From: Phlebotomus papatasi
Lineage: Eukaryota > Arthropoda > Insecta > Diptera > Psychodidae
DNA length: 64,000 nt
NCBI RefSeq assembly: GCF_024763615.1
Contig: NC_077222.1
Location: 10,230,001-10,294,000 of the forward strand
Direction: 5' to 3'
This document shows, one piece after another, positions 37,311 through 50,769 of the stretch (the first letter of the stretch is position 1; each line of letters begins with the position of its first letter). Below the pieces are notes generated by a model, which saw nothing but the letters and a program-made list of their open reading frames with translations, was not told where the DNA came from and made no database searches. The position numbers and the translations under genes are program-made.

Positions 37311-39002
37311 CCCAAGCGGCATTTATCGCTATAAATGATTAGAGATGTCTGATATCTGTACGAAAATAATGGCGAAGATTTTACAAATTTCTTCTATTTA
37401 ACAGTAAAAAGAGGTCCATATTCGGGTGAATGGGGAATTTTTACATAGGAAATATAACAATTTTTCATATTTGATGTAAGCACGTCATCTTGTACGGTAA
37501 AATGTATAGATTATAACTAAATAAAATATAATCACTATACAATATGAATTTTATAACTACTGATCGCAGAATTGTCATTTCTTTTGCATTTTCATTTAAA
37601 ACCTGCTCAAATATTTTTCTTAAATGAATAATTATTTATCCTCAACGATTCAATAAGATTTTCTGTGCCTCGTGCACCTTTATCGCGTATGAAACTTTAA
37701 TGCAATGACTTTTTTCCGTTAGAGGATACAATATTAGTGAATAGTATTTCATTCCCGACCTGAAATTCTCAAGGGAAAGCTGATAAATTAAAGAAAATAA
37801 AATTGAATAAGTTTATTGCCTTTTCCATCATATCATTGAAAGACTTAACGATATCAGATTTTTACTGATTGTATTGGTGGAATACATCATTTTAAGCACC
37901 ATTCTGGACAAATATCGAGGCTCATCAATGTTTTGTGCATAATTTTTACATGAAATTGGGTTTAGCGCCACCAATTTTCTGTAATTTTCCACGCCAATTC
38001 TTTTTTTGTTCCGATAAAATAAAATTAAGATGCTATAACCTGAATAAATAAAAAATATAGAAGAAAACACATCTTGACATATTTTTGTGATTATATTTAC
38101 ATTATGTCGTACATTATATTCACATTACAGATTCCTTATAACAATAATGTTACTGCATAGTAAACACTTCAATTTTATGATTTTTATGAAAATTTTCTGC
38201 ATTCTGGGCACTGTTTCTGCAATTTAGTTTCACGTTAGACGATCAGGAAGCTGTCCTAATGTTTACAATTTGGCTACACTGCAATTAAAGAAAGATAATT
38301 TTAACTCTCACGAACAAAGTATTAATTCATAATTTTTCCATCAATTGCACTCACTTTTTCAAATTTGATCCTTTATTTCTATGTGCTCGACTCCAATGCA
38401 AACGTTGGTGCACTTCAAGGCTTTAATTTATGTTCAACATCACCTTTTTCACAAATTTTCATTGGAATATGAATCTCTGCTTAGTAAACAAAGCAGAATT
38501 TCACTATCTGGTAGCGCCATACAAAAAGAACATAAGTTGTATATAACTTGTCTCCTTTACGGAACAAATGTAACTAAAAAATATCAAAACGTGATGTTCA
38601 TACAGTTTCACGCCATTATGTCAACATAACAGCAAGAATATGTAAGATAAATATACTTTCGATGTTTTTGACACAGATTTATACATTTTCACTCAAAAAT
38701 AGATTATATTATAACTTGTTTGTGGATCTGAAAAAAATTAGTCATAATTTTAAGGGAAAATACCAATGTATTAACCGAAATTTATAAAATAAATTGTATT
38801 ATTCATATTAATAGAAAATGACTGATATTTTCTATACAATTTTTAGATAAGTTATTTTTCTGGTATGTAACGCATATAATTTTCAGTCAATATACTTCCA
38901 TCATATTCATACATTATATTTTTTAGAAATATCTCGATTACATTGAAAATACGTTGGTTACATTTGAGATATACATTATTTGAATATCAAATGCCGCTTG
39001 GG
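37311..39002 (-). mobile_element. 1.7-kb TIR element, right copy, inverted
   Basis: Inner end CCCAAGCGGCATTT, outer end AAATGCCGCTTGGG. Its ends are closer to perfect inverted repeats than those of the left copy. Together the copies make arms of a 5.6-kb palindrome around a 2.2-kb spacer. Confidence 0.75.
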
Positions 39003-40182
39003 AGAGTTTTCAGATCCTTTTCCTGGTTCACCACAAAATAAATTCCATGTATTTAGAAAAGATCTGTGAAAATGTGGGCAACTAATAAGGCTAATGTAAA
39101 TTTATTAAAGTAGCGATAGGGGCTACATTGCACAGTAAAGTTTCAGCTAGGTTTAAAGGGAACTGGATAATATTTCTATTTAATTTTCTTTATTCTTTTT
39201 AAAGCATTTGATTTAACATTTGATTTAACTCTGGGAGCATGGAAGAAGCATATATACATTGCGGAGAAGGTGCTCCTGAGCTATCAATGATCAGCAAATT
39301 CTTCCAACACGGGATATACGACAACATAATTGAATTGTAATACATATTATATATCCCAATACGATTAACTCGATTAATAAAAAACGCATTTGGGTTAAGC
39401 GTTTGCTTCCAATCTATCCATTACTATCTTCATAAAAAAAAAACGAAAAACAAATCGAATAACAAACTATCCTATTTTCTAGGAAAAGGTTTGTCTTACT
39501 GTTTGCGAAAAATTTGTCAGATAGGTGTTCTTGCGATTTTTTTTTATATTCTTAATGATAAATGATCACTTTAATACGATTTTTTGACCATTTCATGTTA
39601 CAAAAGCCTCGGATGGAACTTTTTTTCAGATAACAATAATTTTATGATCTGAAACATTTAAAAGAATTATTATTATTTTATTATTTAAATATTCATTCAA
39701 ATACATTGAATCGTAATCTAATAGGATTTTATTTCATCCATTTGTTCTAACCTCCGTTCGGCCATCACTGTCTTACTGTCGATACCACCCTCCCGGACAA
39801 AATGATGCAAAAGTTCCTTCTTCAGGTTGTAAGTTTTGCAATGATAGTATCAGCTTCGCAAGATTACGAAGCAAATAAACAGTAATGAACAATATATGCA
39901 ATATTCGTAACAAACATTATCTTTATAAATATATAATATTATTTATTTATAATTTGTTTAACCTAGCTTAGAGTTGATACTGCCTATGCAGTAAATTAGC
40001 AGAAAACTATCTCTACAAAATCTTTTACGTTTGCAGCATTTTTTTTTTATTATATTGTGTACTATTTGTAGTAAAGTAGGGGGAAGGGGTCGTCTTTAAA
40101 TTCGGTCAAATGTAAAATAGAGTTTTTTATCTTTTATTTTAGAATGTAATTGGATCCTACCGTAATAATAATTTAGCTCCAC
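39003..40182. other. AT-rich DNA without recognised features
   Basis: No open frame over 60 codons and no inverted arms seen. Confidence 0.45.
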
Positions 40183-40500
40183 AAAATCAGGATTTTGACT
40201 TTCAGTATTTTGACCGGGACCCAATTAAACATACCAAAACTTGTATATATTTTATTAATATGAGTTGTGTGTTAGTTTTTGAATATTCACTTGATTTATA
40301 ATTAAGGCAATTCATTAAGTAAAATTCAGTTCAAAGTTCATTAAAGATAATAAATATAATCGTCTTTTTTCAACTTGTTACTGTTTTGGAGCTTTAACGG
40401 TAAGATATATCGACTTCCAGTCTTAGATGACCCCTAATAAGAAAACAATATCTCTCGACGTTTTTTCCCACTCCCCACCCCCTCCCTCTACCCCTCCAAA
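40183..40500 (+). repeat. Family D repeat, copy at 40.2 kb
   Basis: 'aggattttgactttcagtat' and 'ttttgaccgggaccc' on the left, then 'gtaagatatatcgacttcca' and a C-rich tract (40469-40499) on the right. It matches 44.0-44.2 kb in inverse orientation and has a shorter relative at 22.04 kb. Confidence 0.55.
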
Positions 40501-40850
40501 ACCATGTTTTTTCGGTTTTTCTCTAAATTGGCCCGAGCTTTTTCAATGATTTTTGGATATGTTTTAGAGCTAGTCCAGGTGAACATTTCGCCCTAACATA
40601 CTTATAACCGGAAAATTTACCATTTTAAATTATTGAAGGTCAAAGATCAAACACTTTGGAAGGCTCATTTTTCAGCTGAGGTTAAATTTGAATTTTTTGA
40701 AAAGGTATTGAAAATTCGAACCGGTCTGCATCGGTCTTCGACGGCAATGAGTCGGTTAAGTACCTTTTTGATTTTCAAATACTTTGTGATTTATGAATCA
40801 ATTAGATTTCTAGTGGAACAGTAATACCAGAAGATCATACAAAAAAAACT

Positions 40851-43600
40851 AATTCACGGAGAGCTCTATTTCGTGAGTTCGAGCATTCCGCAAAGCCTGG
40901 GACGCTTTGCCATCTCTTTTTCTTTGAAATGCATTTTACTTAACTTTTAGTTACTTTTTTTAAACAATGATATTGTTACGGAAATTTCTTTGGTCAGTAA
41001 ATTAGCAACTTGGTCAGTTAAGACACCCATGTTAATCAATAGAAAATTTAAAAAAAAAAATGTTCAAATTTTTTTAAAATTAATCCGAAATATCCACCAA
41101 AATCTGTCAAATATTCTGTTGCTTTATATTGCAATTCAGTCCATTTCTAAATTTTATTATTGTACTTACCATTTTAAATGTTCTTTCAATTGTCTGAATT
41201 GAATTAAAGTTTTCTCTATTAAAATTAAATTATACTAACATTGTCTTTCAAGTTTTTTAAATCTGGGTCGAAGGATAAAAGTAGTCAAGAGTTTTTTGGT
41301 CATTTGTATATTAAAAGAATGTTTCTGAAGTTTTTCTTTATTAAATTTTCTACAGTAGAAAAAAAAACTAAAAGCTTTTCGGGCGATGAGCCAAATTATT
41401 TTAAAATAGAACTAATATCCAGGGAACAGTAAATTTTTATAAAATGTTATTAAAATTTGCCGACTTGAACTTGAAGTTTGTTTTCAGTGTAACTTGTCTC
41501 CCTGCCAAGCAGAAAAGCTTTTAATTCTAACACTCGATTGCGGCATTTCTTCAGTACATTGGTAGATAATCTATTGGTAGTTATGTATATGTTTGTCTAC
41601 ATAAGTTATAGACCGGTGATCAATATCCAATTTGAGCACAACTTCCATTTAATCCTCCAATGCGATAAATAACAGGGTAAAAACCAAAACTTCAATCCAC
41701 ATCACGCTGGGAGAGAGCTTTTAGTCAAATCAATTTTGCATTCTATTCTAAATGTATAAGGGGTTCGGTATGGAATGGGTAAATGGGATATTGGAGTGCG
41801 TCAGACTTTTCATGTTCAACAAATGTTAGTGAGTGCTAAATTTAAACTTTTACAACTACACTGTGTTTTTTTGCTTCATTTTATTTCACGAAAAAGGAAA
41901 AAAAACGAAGTCTCGTAGTGAAAGTTGCCAAATTGGAGAAACAACGCAGAATAAAATCCACTCAAGAAAACTCGACAGGAATGAGATTTCATTAAAAGAA
42001 AACTTTTCTTACCTTGAATGCCTTTAGTGGTGGAGAAAAGTTTGGTTCAAATTTATAACATTTTAATGATACTGGTCTTATTACACAAAAAACCCTTCAG
42101 ATTAGTCAGGGAATTATCTCTTTGTGAGTTCAGACATATTAATCTCCAAAAGCTCCTTTGCAATTTCAGAGCTTTTGACTTTGGTTGTGACCACCAAATT
42201 CCATAAAATGCTTCTGTGAAAGCTTTCCCAAGTATTTCAAACAGCTTTAATTCAAACTCAATGGAACACCGAGCAGAGTAAAAGGTGTTCACTAAATATT
42301 TATTCTGCAAATATAGAAAATTGTTCGTTCCAATGTAGACAAAAAGATGCTGAGCATCGCAAATGATTCGATAGAAGAAACCTTTTGCAATTCAACATAA
42401 CCCATAGTATCAGGAGTTCCATTGTTGCGCAAATGGTAAAATTTTCCTCTTTTAGTCACACGCGGGGTTTAACAACCCCAACATTTTACCCACAGAGATG
42501 AACAGACAAGGATAAATTTTGCGAAAATTGATTGATCGTCATTTCCGCTTTTATTCAATTCAACAAGTCTGTGGAAATTTGAAAATGGCACCACCGGACT
42601 TGACCCCCAACCGATACAATTGGCTCAAGTTCAAGCACACAATAAAAGGTATCCCATATGGTTTTCCATTGAAATGCTCATCCGTTTATTGTATTTTCGC
42701 AGCATCATCCCTTTCACAAATTATTTCCTTGCGTAAATTGGTATCCTGACAATATCGACCCTCATAAAGTCATCCGTTCAAGGGATGAGGCAGAAAATAG
42801 GATAATTTTAGGATATCACTCTCTCAAAATTTACCGATTTATTTGCCTCTAAAGAAACACTTGATTTTATTTAATCACATTATACCTGGGTTAATGAGGG
42901 ATTTCATTTAATGTCTTGGAATTAAATGATGACATTTAGCTTTTTACAATTTGTCTATTAAAAGTCCTGGGAGCATGGTAAGGAACCTCCACGTGTAGGG
43001 CTTTTTTGGAACTAAATAGGTGCTCCTGGACAGTCCCCGGGGACTGACTAATCTTTCCACTACGAGGCTTGACACGATTAATAATAATATGAAAATTCCT
43101 CAGAAGAATTATATCCATGTCATTCTATTCTTAAATTTTGGCAAAAAAAGTAGTGAATTCTATTAAAAAAAATCATTTGAGATAAGCTCCTTGAATAAAG
43201 ACTACGGAGCTATTGCAAAAATTCGAATCAAATCGAGTTTCCTCAATTATTGTGTTTTTTTTTTAATTATTCTTAAGTGTGTAAATAAAGTTCTCTAAAT
43301 AGTTCTTCAGGCTGAGGTCAGGATGAACTTTTAGTCCAAGAACTAGAGTGGATAGTGTTCACTGATAAAGCGCTGTGTTAGCTCGAATCTGAGACCTTAT
43401 TTTAGTGAGTACCTCTTAAACTTTCTTTTTTGGTAATTCACTGATAACCGTTATACGAATTAAATTACATTCTGATTTTTTTTGGTATATCTCACGCAGT
43501 TGGATATCAGTTTGATGTCGAGTTATCAATTAAAAGAGATAACAGAGCGTTCCATCTTTGCGGAATGCTCGACATCACGAGGTAGAGCCCTCCGTGAATT
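40851..43600 (+). mobile_element. Possible 2.75-kb element with ~45-bp inverted ends
   Basis: AATTCACGGAGAGCTCTATT at 40851, continuing to 'gagcattccgcaaag', returns inverted at 43555-43600 with a few substitutions. The ends point at each other as TIRs would. The 2.6 kb between them holds no recognisable transposase. It could also be two separate short insertions. Confidence 0.45.
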
Positions 43601-44019
43601 ATATTATTGCATATTTTTTGGGTGTATATTGATTTATTATCAATTAAATTGATTTACAAATCAGAAAACAATTTTGAAATAGAAAATTGATTGCGAAGTA
43701 CGCATGTTACAACGTCAATGACATCAGTAATATGCTTGTGCACAAATGAAAAGTGATATTCGGGCTTACGATTACCTGACAAAATTCTATTCATTACCAC
43801 TTGGTACGAATGTACCCAGATAAGAAATTTCTAAAATTTGACAAAAAAAATCTACCAAATTGATTCAAAACTTAAGTCCTGCAAAGTGTTTGAACTACAA
43901 GCCTCAAGATCGAAAGAAAAAAAGACAATAGGTAATATTCGAACAAAATAAATCAATCACTGAAAGATTATCCGTTTATTATCACTTGAGACCGATACAG
44001 TAGGGTTGGAAATTTCAAA

Positions 44020-44470
44020 ACCTTTCGAAATTTCGAATTTTATGAAAATCCGAAAAAACAGGGTTTTGATCGGAATGGAGGCAAGGTGAGAGGAAAAGGG
44101 AAAAAAGATCGTCGAAGATAATATTGATTTATAGAGGGGTTATTGAAGACCAGAAGTCGATGGGTCCCGGTCAAAATCCCGAAAGAAAAAATCCCGAAAG
44201 CCAAAATCCCAATAGCCAAAATCCAGAATGAGCCAAAATCCCGAATGGACTAAAGTTCCGAATTCCTAAAAGTGTCGTAGATATTCCCAGGATTGCACCT
44301 GTGTTTGTTGTGGGGCAACGGGAAATTTAGAAATTTATGTGTCTTAGGAGACAGTCTATACAGTATCCATTCTCCATATAATTTCATCCCTTTCAGGATT
44401 TTGAACATTCGGGATTTTGGCTGTCTCCGAAGTCGATATCTCTTACCGTTTAACCTTTAGTTCGGAAGCA
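44020..44470 (-). repeat. Family D repeat, copy at 44.0-44.5 kb
   Basis: Runs from 'cgaaaaaacagggttttg' through 'gaccagaagtcgatgggtcc' and a short array of 'cccgaaagccaaaatcc' words to 'cgggattttggctgtctcc' and 'gaagtcgatatctcttacc'. The array words are those of the 6.1-7.3 kb minisatellite, so this family may be the source of that array. Confidence 0.55.
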
Positions 44471-45717
44471 AACTTAAAGTGAAGTATATAAAAAATTTCC
44501 AAAAAAATTAATTAATTGCCTGTACTTAACCAATTTATTACCGATGGAGACCAATGCAACCAAGAAGGATCTGAAAATCGTTGAAAAATTTTGGGCAAAT
44601 TTTGAGAAAAAGCAAAAGAAATATCTTGTCATTTATTTTAATAGGGGTCACCAAGACCGACACCTGTGTTAATTACATTAATTTTATTCTATTTGGCGGA
44701 AAATTATTAAATATAAATTGCGACAAATATTTTTGTAGGAATTTCCGTTTCATATTATTCTTCCAGGAGCGAGTTGTATGATCAAACCTCTGGTCTGAGG
44801 AAAAAAATATCCTTGGGACCGAATTTTAAAACCTTCAAATATTAGCAAGATTACAGAAAATCGAATTTCAGGAAGTTCCTTGAAGATTGAAATTTAATAT
44901 TTCTTACAAACTGACCTCTACTGTATTATCCGTATTATTTGCTTTTAATGCAGCCAAACTCTTTTTTCAAGTCTCGTTAGTTTCTCTTGGATACGGGCTA
45001 TATAAAAATGTACAGCACAATTTGTAGATAATTATTTATTATCCGAAGAATGTGTATTTTCGAAAGTAATGTATGCGTGAAACTACCCCACTCTCTCGTA
45101 ATCTTTCTGTACTTTGACACGTCAAAATTTCCACTTTGCATTGCTTCATAACCCAATTATTTTTACATTACTTTTGTGAATTAGCCGGTTTTTGTAAAAT
45201 GATATCTCGTGGTTTATTCTTTGTATGTACATGTACATTTGTTCAGCTATTACCAGAGTTAGAGGCCAAACAGTTGGAGATAGAGACTTCAGATCTTCGA
45301 TGGACCACGCACAGTTGACCATAGCATAATTATTCGTTTTTTTTTTGTTTTCACTTTTGGAAACATTTTGGAAATTTTCTGAGCTATCACTCTGTCTCTA
45401 TACGGAAATATCCTTGAATAATTTCACGTACTTTCAAAATTGAAAATTTAAAACGCTTTAGAGTGTATCTTTCTACTGATTAGAGGAATTTTGAGATCGT
45501 TGGAAAGGTCTTCGAATTTATTACAAGTCTGATTAAGTTCTAATTATAATCGGTTATGAACAGGATAATTCATTTAAATTTATTTTTTTAAGTGATTAAG
45601 TTTTTGATGATCAATTAATCACAAAAAAATGGTTTTCTAATAGAAGCACACACAAATGTAGTTCTATTCTCCAATTAAATGGTAAACGGAATTCTATTTG
45701 CATAAAACATCGTTGAT
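44471..45717. other. No recognised feature
   Basis: Short chance frames only. Confidence 0.4.
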
Positions 45718-46165
45718 GTTCGAAGATTTAAACACAATTTCGAATTTTCAAACTAAAATTTTCGCACACAATTTTTCCGTACAGAAGTAGATCTTGAAAA
45801 ATTCGAAAATCTATTTGAAGATCCAAAAAAGAGACTTTCTTACTTTTTAATACATTCGTAAGGTGGCGGAAGTTACATCCTGTTCGAATTTCGAAGTGCT
45901 TTCAAGTGTCAAAATTTGACGGTTTTCACATTGTTCTGAGGAAAAAACAGAACAACGACGTTTACTGTTCTTGCCCTAGTATTTAATCACTCCATATGTA
46001 CTGACTAACTCTTTTGCCAGCTTTTTAGTGTGATATTTCATAAATTTTCCCCACCTTGTTCGAAAATTTAGTATGAAAATTCGAAATTGAATTTGAATTC
46101 CTCGAACTTCTTTTTATCCAAGACACTATTGGAGAATCAAAATCTACTTCTGTTTGAGCTCAATG
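45718..46165 (+). repeat. Imperfect inverted repeat, possible old MITE
   Basis: 'gttcgaagatttaaacacaa', 'tttcgaattttca' and 'acagaagtagat' on the left have inverted counterparts 'gaattcctcgaac', 'aaaattcgaaattg' and 'aatctacttctgt' on the right. Pairing is interrupted and ends are not sharp. Confidence 0.35.
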
Positions 46166-46512
46166 ACGATATTTTTTCTGCCAAATATTTGCTAATTTCC
46201 TCTGGAGATTCCGTCCATCAGAGTCTATGAGAACAATGATATTGATACTTTTAGTAAATTTCTCTCAAGCATGAATATTTTTTTTTATTTTAATTAATTA
46301 TAAATCTGCTGCAATGCTCCTCCAATCGTAACGCAAAAATATGTTCCATGCTCCCATTTAATTCCGATGAAGTTTTATTATGTTTTTGTTTAATATAAAA
46401 CTAAATAATCTTTTTTTTTTTTTTAAATTTCTTGCACTATTAGGCAATATTTCTCTATTCTCTTCTCGTAGTACTTAATGGTCACTGTTTTAATCTTGTA
46501 ATTTAATGGTAG

Positions 46513-46732
46513 TAGGGGAATGTAGGCATGGTTCGCACATAGTGAACGTTCAAACGATGTGAATTTTATCTTCGTTTCCAAAGAGCTGACTTACCATTTC
46601 CTATCTCGTCTTACGAGCTTAATAATTATCTATCTTGTAGCTAAGAAAAGACGAACTAGATCTTTGTAAACAAAGAGAAAATTTGCTTTGTTTGAAAGTT
46701 CACTCTGTGCGAACCATGCCAACATTCCCCTA
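46513..46732 (+). mobile_element. 220-bp MITE with TAGGGGAATG ends
   Basis: TAGGGGAATGTAGGCATGGT at the left; the right arm is its inverted match, continuing through 'cgcacagagtgaac'. Arms of ~45 bases, centre unrelated to other elements. Confidence 0.8.
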
Positions 46733-47960
46733 TAGAATGTCAAAATGAATGGTTGCCCTTACGTCAAATCTTCGAAATTAAACCTTCATCTATTTTGATT
46801 GCTATTAAACTAGTAGAATTTTGGTCATTCTGCTGACGTTTAAGTAAAAAAAATCACCCGAGGGCTCTAGGACCTATTGTCGTATCTCTAGCCATGCGGT
46901 GCTACTTGGGTACTTTTGGGCTCAGTTTCTAAATGAAGAGTTCTAGCATTTTGCAATACTAGGACACTTGGTAGTTTTTTTTTTACTTTTCAGTAGTGTA
47001 ATTAAAATCCTCCTCGTATTCTTCAATCCCCCACATATGCTGCGAATTACATTTTTTATCTTCGGTAATGTAAAAAGAAAGTTCTTGCAAAAAATGCAAT
47101 AAATATCATATAGAGATTATGGCCAAAATAATATCCTGTGCACGCATAGTCCTTTGTGAGAAGTTATTTGAAAACTTTCGTCCAACTAACAACGATTGCC
47201 CCAAAAAAACAGCATCAGGGAATGAGGCCGAGAGCTCAAAATATGTCCACAAAATTGCAAATTTATTGCATGAACTATTTTGAATAAATCCATGGGAAAG
47301 CCCTCATACTTTATTCATAACACGATGCTCTTTTATTATGAAGTACGAACTGTATTTCTCTCTCAAAAAAAAAAAAACTACATTTCTTTGATGAAAATAA
47401 CATATCAGTCCGTTTTCGACGGTCCTTTGAGAATTTTGTGTTTGATTTCACTTCAAAATTTCGCGTTGACATTGGGGTAAATTTTGGATATAGCAATTGC
47501 TAATGAAATTAATTTGATTGTACAATCAATATTGATAGTTTAATAACCTCAGAATTATTATTTACCCTTGCAGCATTCAATCATCTAAATAACTATCAAG
47601 GAAAACAGCATTGAATGATTTGATTGATATTCCAAAGAATACATATGCCTAAATGTTAAATAAATGGTGCATTTGTATATTTGTGGTAGATGGTAAAACA
47701 ATTTGGGTTGCATGTTAAATGAAAAATTGCAGACAATTCCAAATAAGGTGATGCATATAAATTATTTGTATTTATTGACAAACGTTTGTTTTCAATTGAT
47801 TTGATAATGTTTTCAGGAAATATTATAAAAGAGGTGAATGAAGCATAAATTAAATGAACTATTGAACTCATGGAATTTTGAATTATATTTTAAAAGAATT
47901 ATTAAATAAATTATTAAAGGAAAATTAAATAATAATAAAAATGTTACTTGAAGCATGTGA
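46733..47960. other. No recognised feature
   Basis: 'gtgctacttgggta' at 46901 resembles the lone CCCAAGTAGC word at 23.3 kb and the one at 53.16 kb, in inverse orientation. Otherwise unique. Confidence 0.35.
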
Positions 47961-48089
47961 TAGGGGAAAGTGCTCTCCCTTCGAACGTTCATTCCTTCGA
48001 ATAATGTGAATTTCTTTTGTTTTTTTGTAAGAGATTTACACTAAATTATCACGGAATTATCAACAATTGATGATAAGCCAACTAATATT

Positions 48090-49056
48090 TAGGGGAAGGT
48101 TTTAAAGGTTCGTATTAAGAGAGGAGTCCAAGATTTAAGATTTTTTACTGAATGTCACACATACCGAATCAATTATATCACTATATAAAAAAATCTCTTA
48201 TTTATTATGTTCATAATTCTGCCTCACAAAATTCCTGGAAGTCCTTGGATTTTCCTCTACAGGAAAATGAAAATGTAGCGGCATTTTTTACGAAGGTGCC
48301 CTGGTTAACTCAGTTTCGTACCATTTTTTCCCACCTCTGTAGGCCTAATTTTCCCCGAAAACATTACACCGGACACAAAAATTTGGGCATCACTACTTAG
48401 ATGGAACTTTCATCTAATTATTTTCACCATTTGTAGGAGGTATCACCCATTAATAATCAATTTTAAGCTATTTTTCTAACACATATTTTTTGACACTCGG
48501 AAACCCATTTTTTCCCTGAATTCTGACAGTCATTTAAGAGCTTGGTTAAGTATGATTCCCTCATAATCACACCTAATGTAGGGTAAGGGCTCATAATTTT
48601 GCCCAGTCTGCTTATAAGCCTCGATGTTCCAAGTTTTAAGTGCGTTTTTACGAAGCTGCAAAATTCAATTTTCCTGAGCTGCAAGGGTGATAATTTTTAT
48701 GAATTTTCCTCCACCCACAAAAGCGACTCCCTTCCAGCGAAAGATTTTCACGGTAAATATTAACCCTAATAAACCCTCTATAACTTGGAATAGTTTCTTT
48801 TTCGAAAAGACACTTGCAATGTGCAAAATTGCATAAAATATTACACATCAGAATTACGATTTTAGGCCCATTTTTTATAATATTTTTGCCTTTGGGACCC
48901 AGGAAAAAAGGCCTAGGCTTCCACGTTTGTCAGGAAATGTGCGATGTAGGACTAGCTCTTAGATTATATGTCCATCGATGAAATTCATTTAGTAACTTGG
49001 AGAAAAATCAACTTTTACGAAGCTGCAACATTACGAAGGTGCAAAACCTTCCCCTA
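48090..49056 (+). mobile_element. TIR element inserted in the family B MITE
   Basis: Ends TAGGGGAAGGTTTT (left) and AAAACCTTCCCCTA (right) with TA at the junctions. 'acgaaggtgc' and 'acgaagctgcaa' words recur inside. It holds a family A fragment at 48579. No protein is recognised in its short frames. Confidence 0.75.
48579..48645 (+). mobile_element. Family A end fragment inside another element
   Basis: TAGGGTAAGGGCTCATAATT followed by the subterminal sequence of the 52.2 kb right end (gcttataagc…cgatgttcca). Only one end is present. It lies inside the element at 48090-49056. Confidence 0.65.
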
Positions 49057-49145
49057 ATAGAAATGTGCAAGTCTCTTAGGAAAACTAAAAGGAAATCCAC
49101 ATTATTCGAAGGCATGAACGTTCGAAGGTAGATTACTGTCCCCTA

Positions 49146-50369
49146 TTAGTGGAAAACTTTGACTGCTAGTGGCTATTATGACGTATTAAACACTTCTGCA
49201 TATATTGCAAACCCTGACACCACCGGAATTGTAAATATATGCTTTTGTAGCATCAAATCAAACTTCTTTGCTTCTAAACAGAACTGGTATAAATTTGCAT
49301 ATTCCAATTTCGTCACGTATATGGAGAGTTTAACTCTCGAAAATCAATAGACGTACTCCCACGAGCATCAATTCTGCGTGCCAAATGTACAAAGACTTGA
49401 CGTAATTTTCCTGAAAAGTTTTTGGGGGGTTGATGGGGTAAAATGGTACTTTGTCAATTAAGTACCTGTGATGTTCCCACAGAGTTCAAATACATGCCTG
49501 ATGAGAAAAGGTAAATTGTATGTAGTTAAAATGCACTTTCTCACAATTCTGTATCTCCATCAATGTCTCAACTCAACCATGTTGGGATAAAGTTGGTGCT
49601 ATACGAGAAATATGTGTGCCAGTCCAGAGGGGATCAAATCTAGTATCAACTTACTATCTCCTGATGCAATATACTCTAAATGTCGGATGCAACAATTGAT
49701 GGTGAGAGATCGAAATCCAATCACAAGAACTTATCTGATCTTTGTCAAAGTTCTACCCCTTGCAATTGGGGTAAATGTAAGCAATATGCGGATACCCAAA
49801 AGTTACACTGAATTTAGAATTTCATGACACCTGCTCCAATTACTCTTGTGAGTTCAAAGAGTTTAACTAAATCAATATAGAAAGTTCTTTGAGCTGTTTC
49901 ATTTCTCGGTTGTAGCTGAAAGAGGACCTCCATTGAGAAGAAACGTAATCTCATGATGTTGTTTTATCCACAAAGTTACAAAATGCAATTACAACTTGAG
50001 TTTCACAAGTACCATCGCATTTGGACGTTCAATAAAATTTTCAGGCAACCGAAAAAATAAAACTTTGTCAAAAGCACAAATTCCAGTGGCACAAAAAAAA
50101 TATAATGATCTCAATTGATCTAATAAAAGTAAGAGCTGTATACTCTAGAAACCAGCCTCAATATTGAATGAGTGCGAATTAAGTTACAGGTGCTGTTGTC
50201 CCAAGAGAAATTTTCCAAAAGCACTTTCAGACTTTTTTTTTCCTTCCAAGAAAGTGTATTTGTCCCAAAAGCTCTTTGAAAGTTTCAAATGCAAATTTAA
50301 TACCTTTAGAGTTCGTGGAATTCTAGAAAACCAACACAAATTCATCAACTGGAGAGCTGCTTAAAATTT
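49146..50369. other. Unique DNA, slightly less AT-rich
   Basis: Short plus frames at 49159-49350, 49612-49827 and 50164-50364 have no motif and no clear splice links. Confidence 0.35.
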
Positions 50370-50769
50370 AGGGCAGAATCACATTTATAGTAAAATGCTC
50401 ACTATATTTCGTTAATTTACGCATTTTCATTGCAATTCTTACGCAAATTCTCAATTACCATATTACCTTATCTCATACTCGGTGGCACTAGGTGAAAATA
50501 ATATAAGAAAATTGAAGAAACGAAACGAAAATGCGATAAACGGTGAGCAAAAAAAACTGTACGTTAAATTTCTCTTACAGTTTTTTTTACTCACCGTTTT
50601 CGTTTTATTTCTTCAACTTTCTTATATTATTTTCACCTAGTGCCACCGAGTATGAGATAAGGTAATACAGTAATGGAACATTTGCGTAAGAATTGCAATT
50701 AAAATGCGTAAATTATTGAAATACGGTGAGGCTACGGCGAGCATTTTATTGTCAATGAGATTCTGCCCT
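50370..50769 (+). mobile_element. 400-bp foldback MITE
   Basis: AGGGCAGAATC at the left and GATTCTGCCCT at the right close an almost complete inverted repeat; inner arm words are 'actcggtggcactaggtg' and its complement. The loop near 50570 is short. It could form a hairpin of ~180 paired bases. Confidence 0.85.

Larger units (their letters stand above)
47961..49145 (+). mobile_element. Family B MITE split by a second element
   Basis: Left half at 47961-48089 and right half at 49057-49145 match the intact copy at 13.3 kb, including 'cttcgaataatgtgaattt' and its inverted partner. The 967 bases between them are a different TIR element. Confidence 0.8.
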
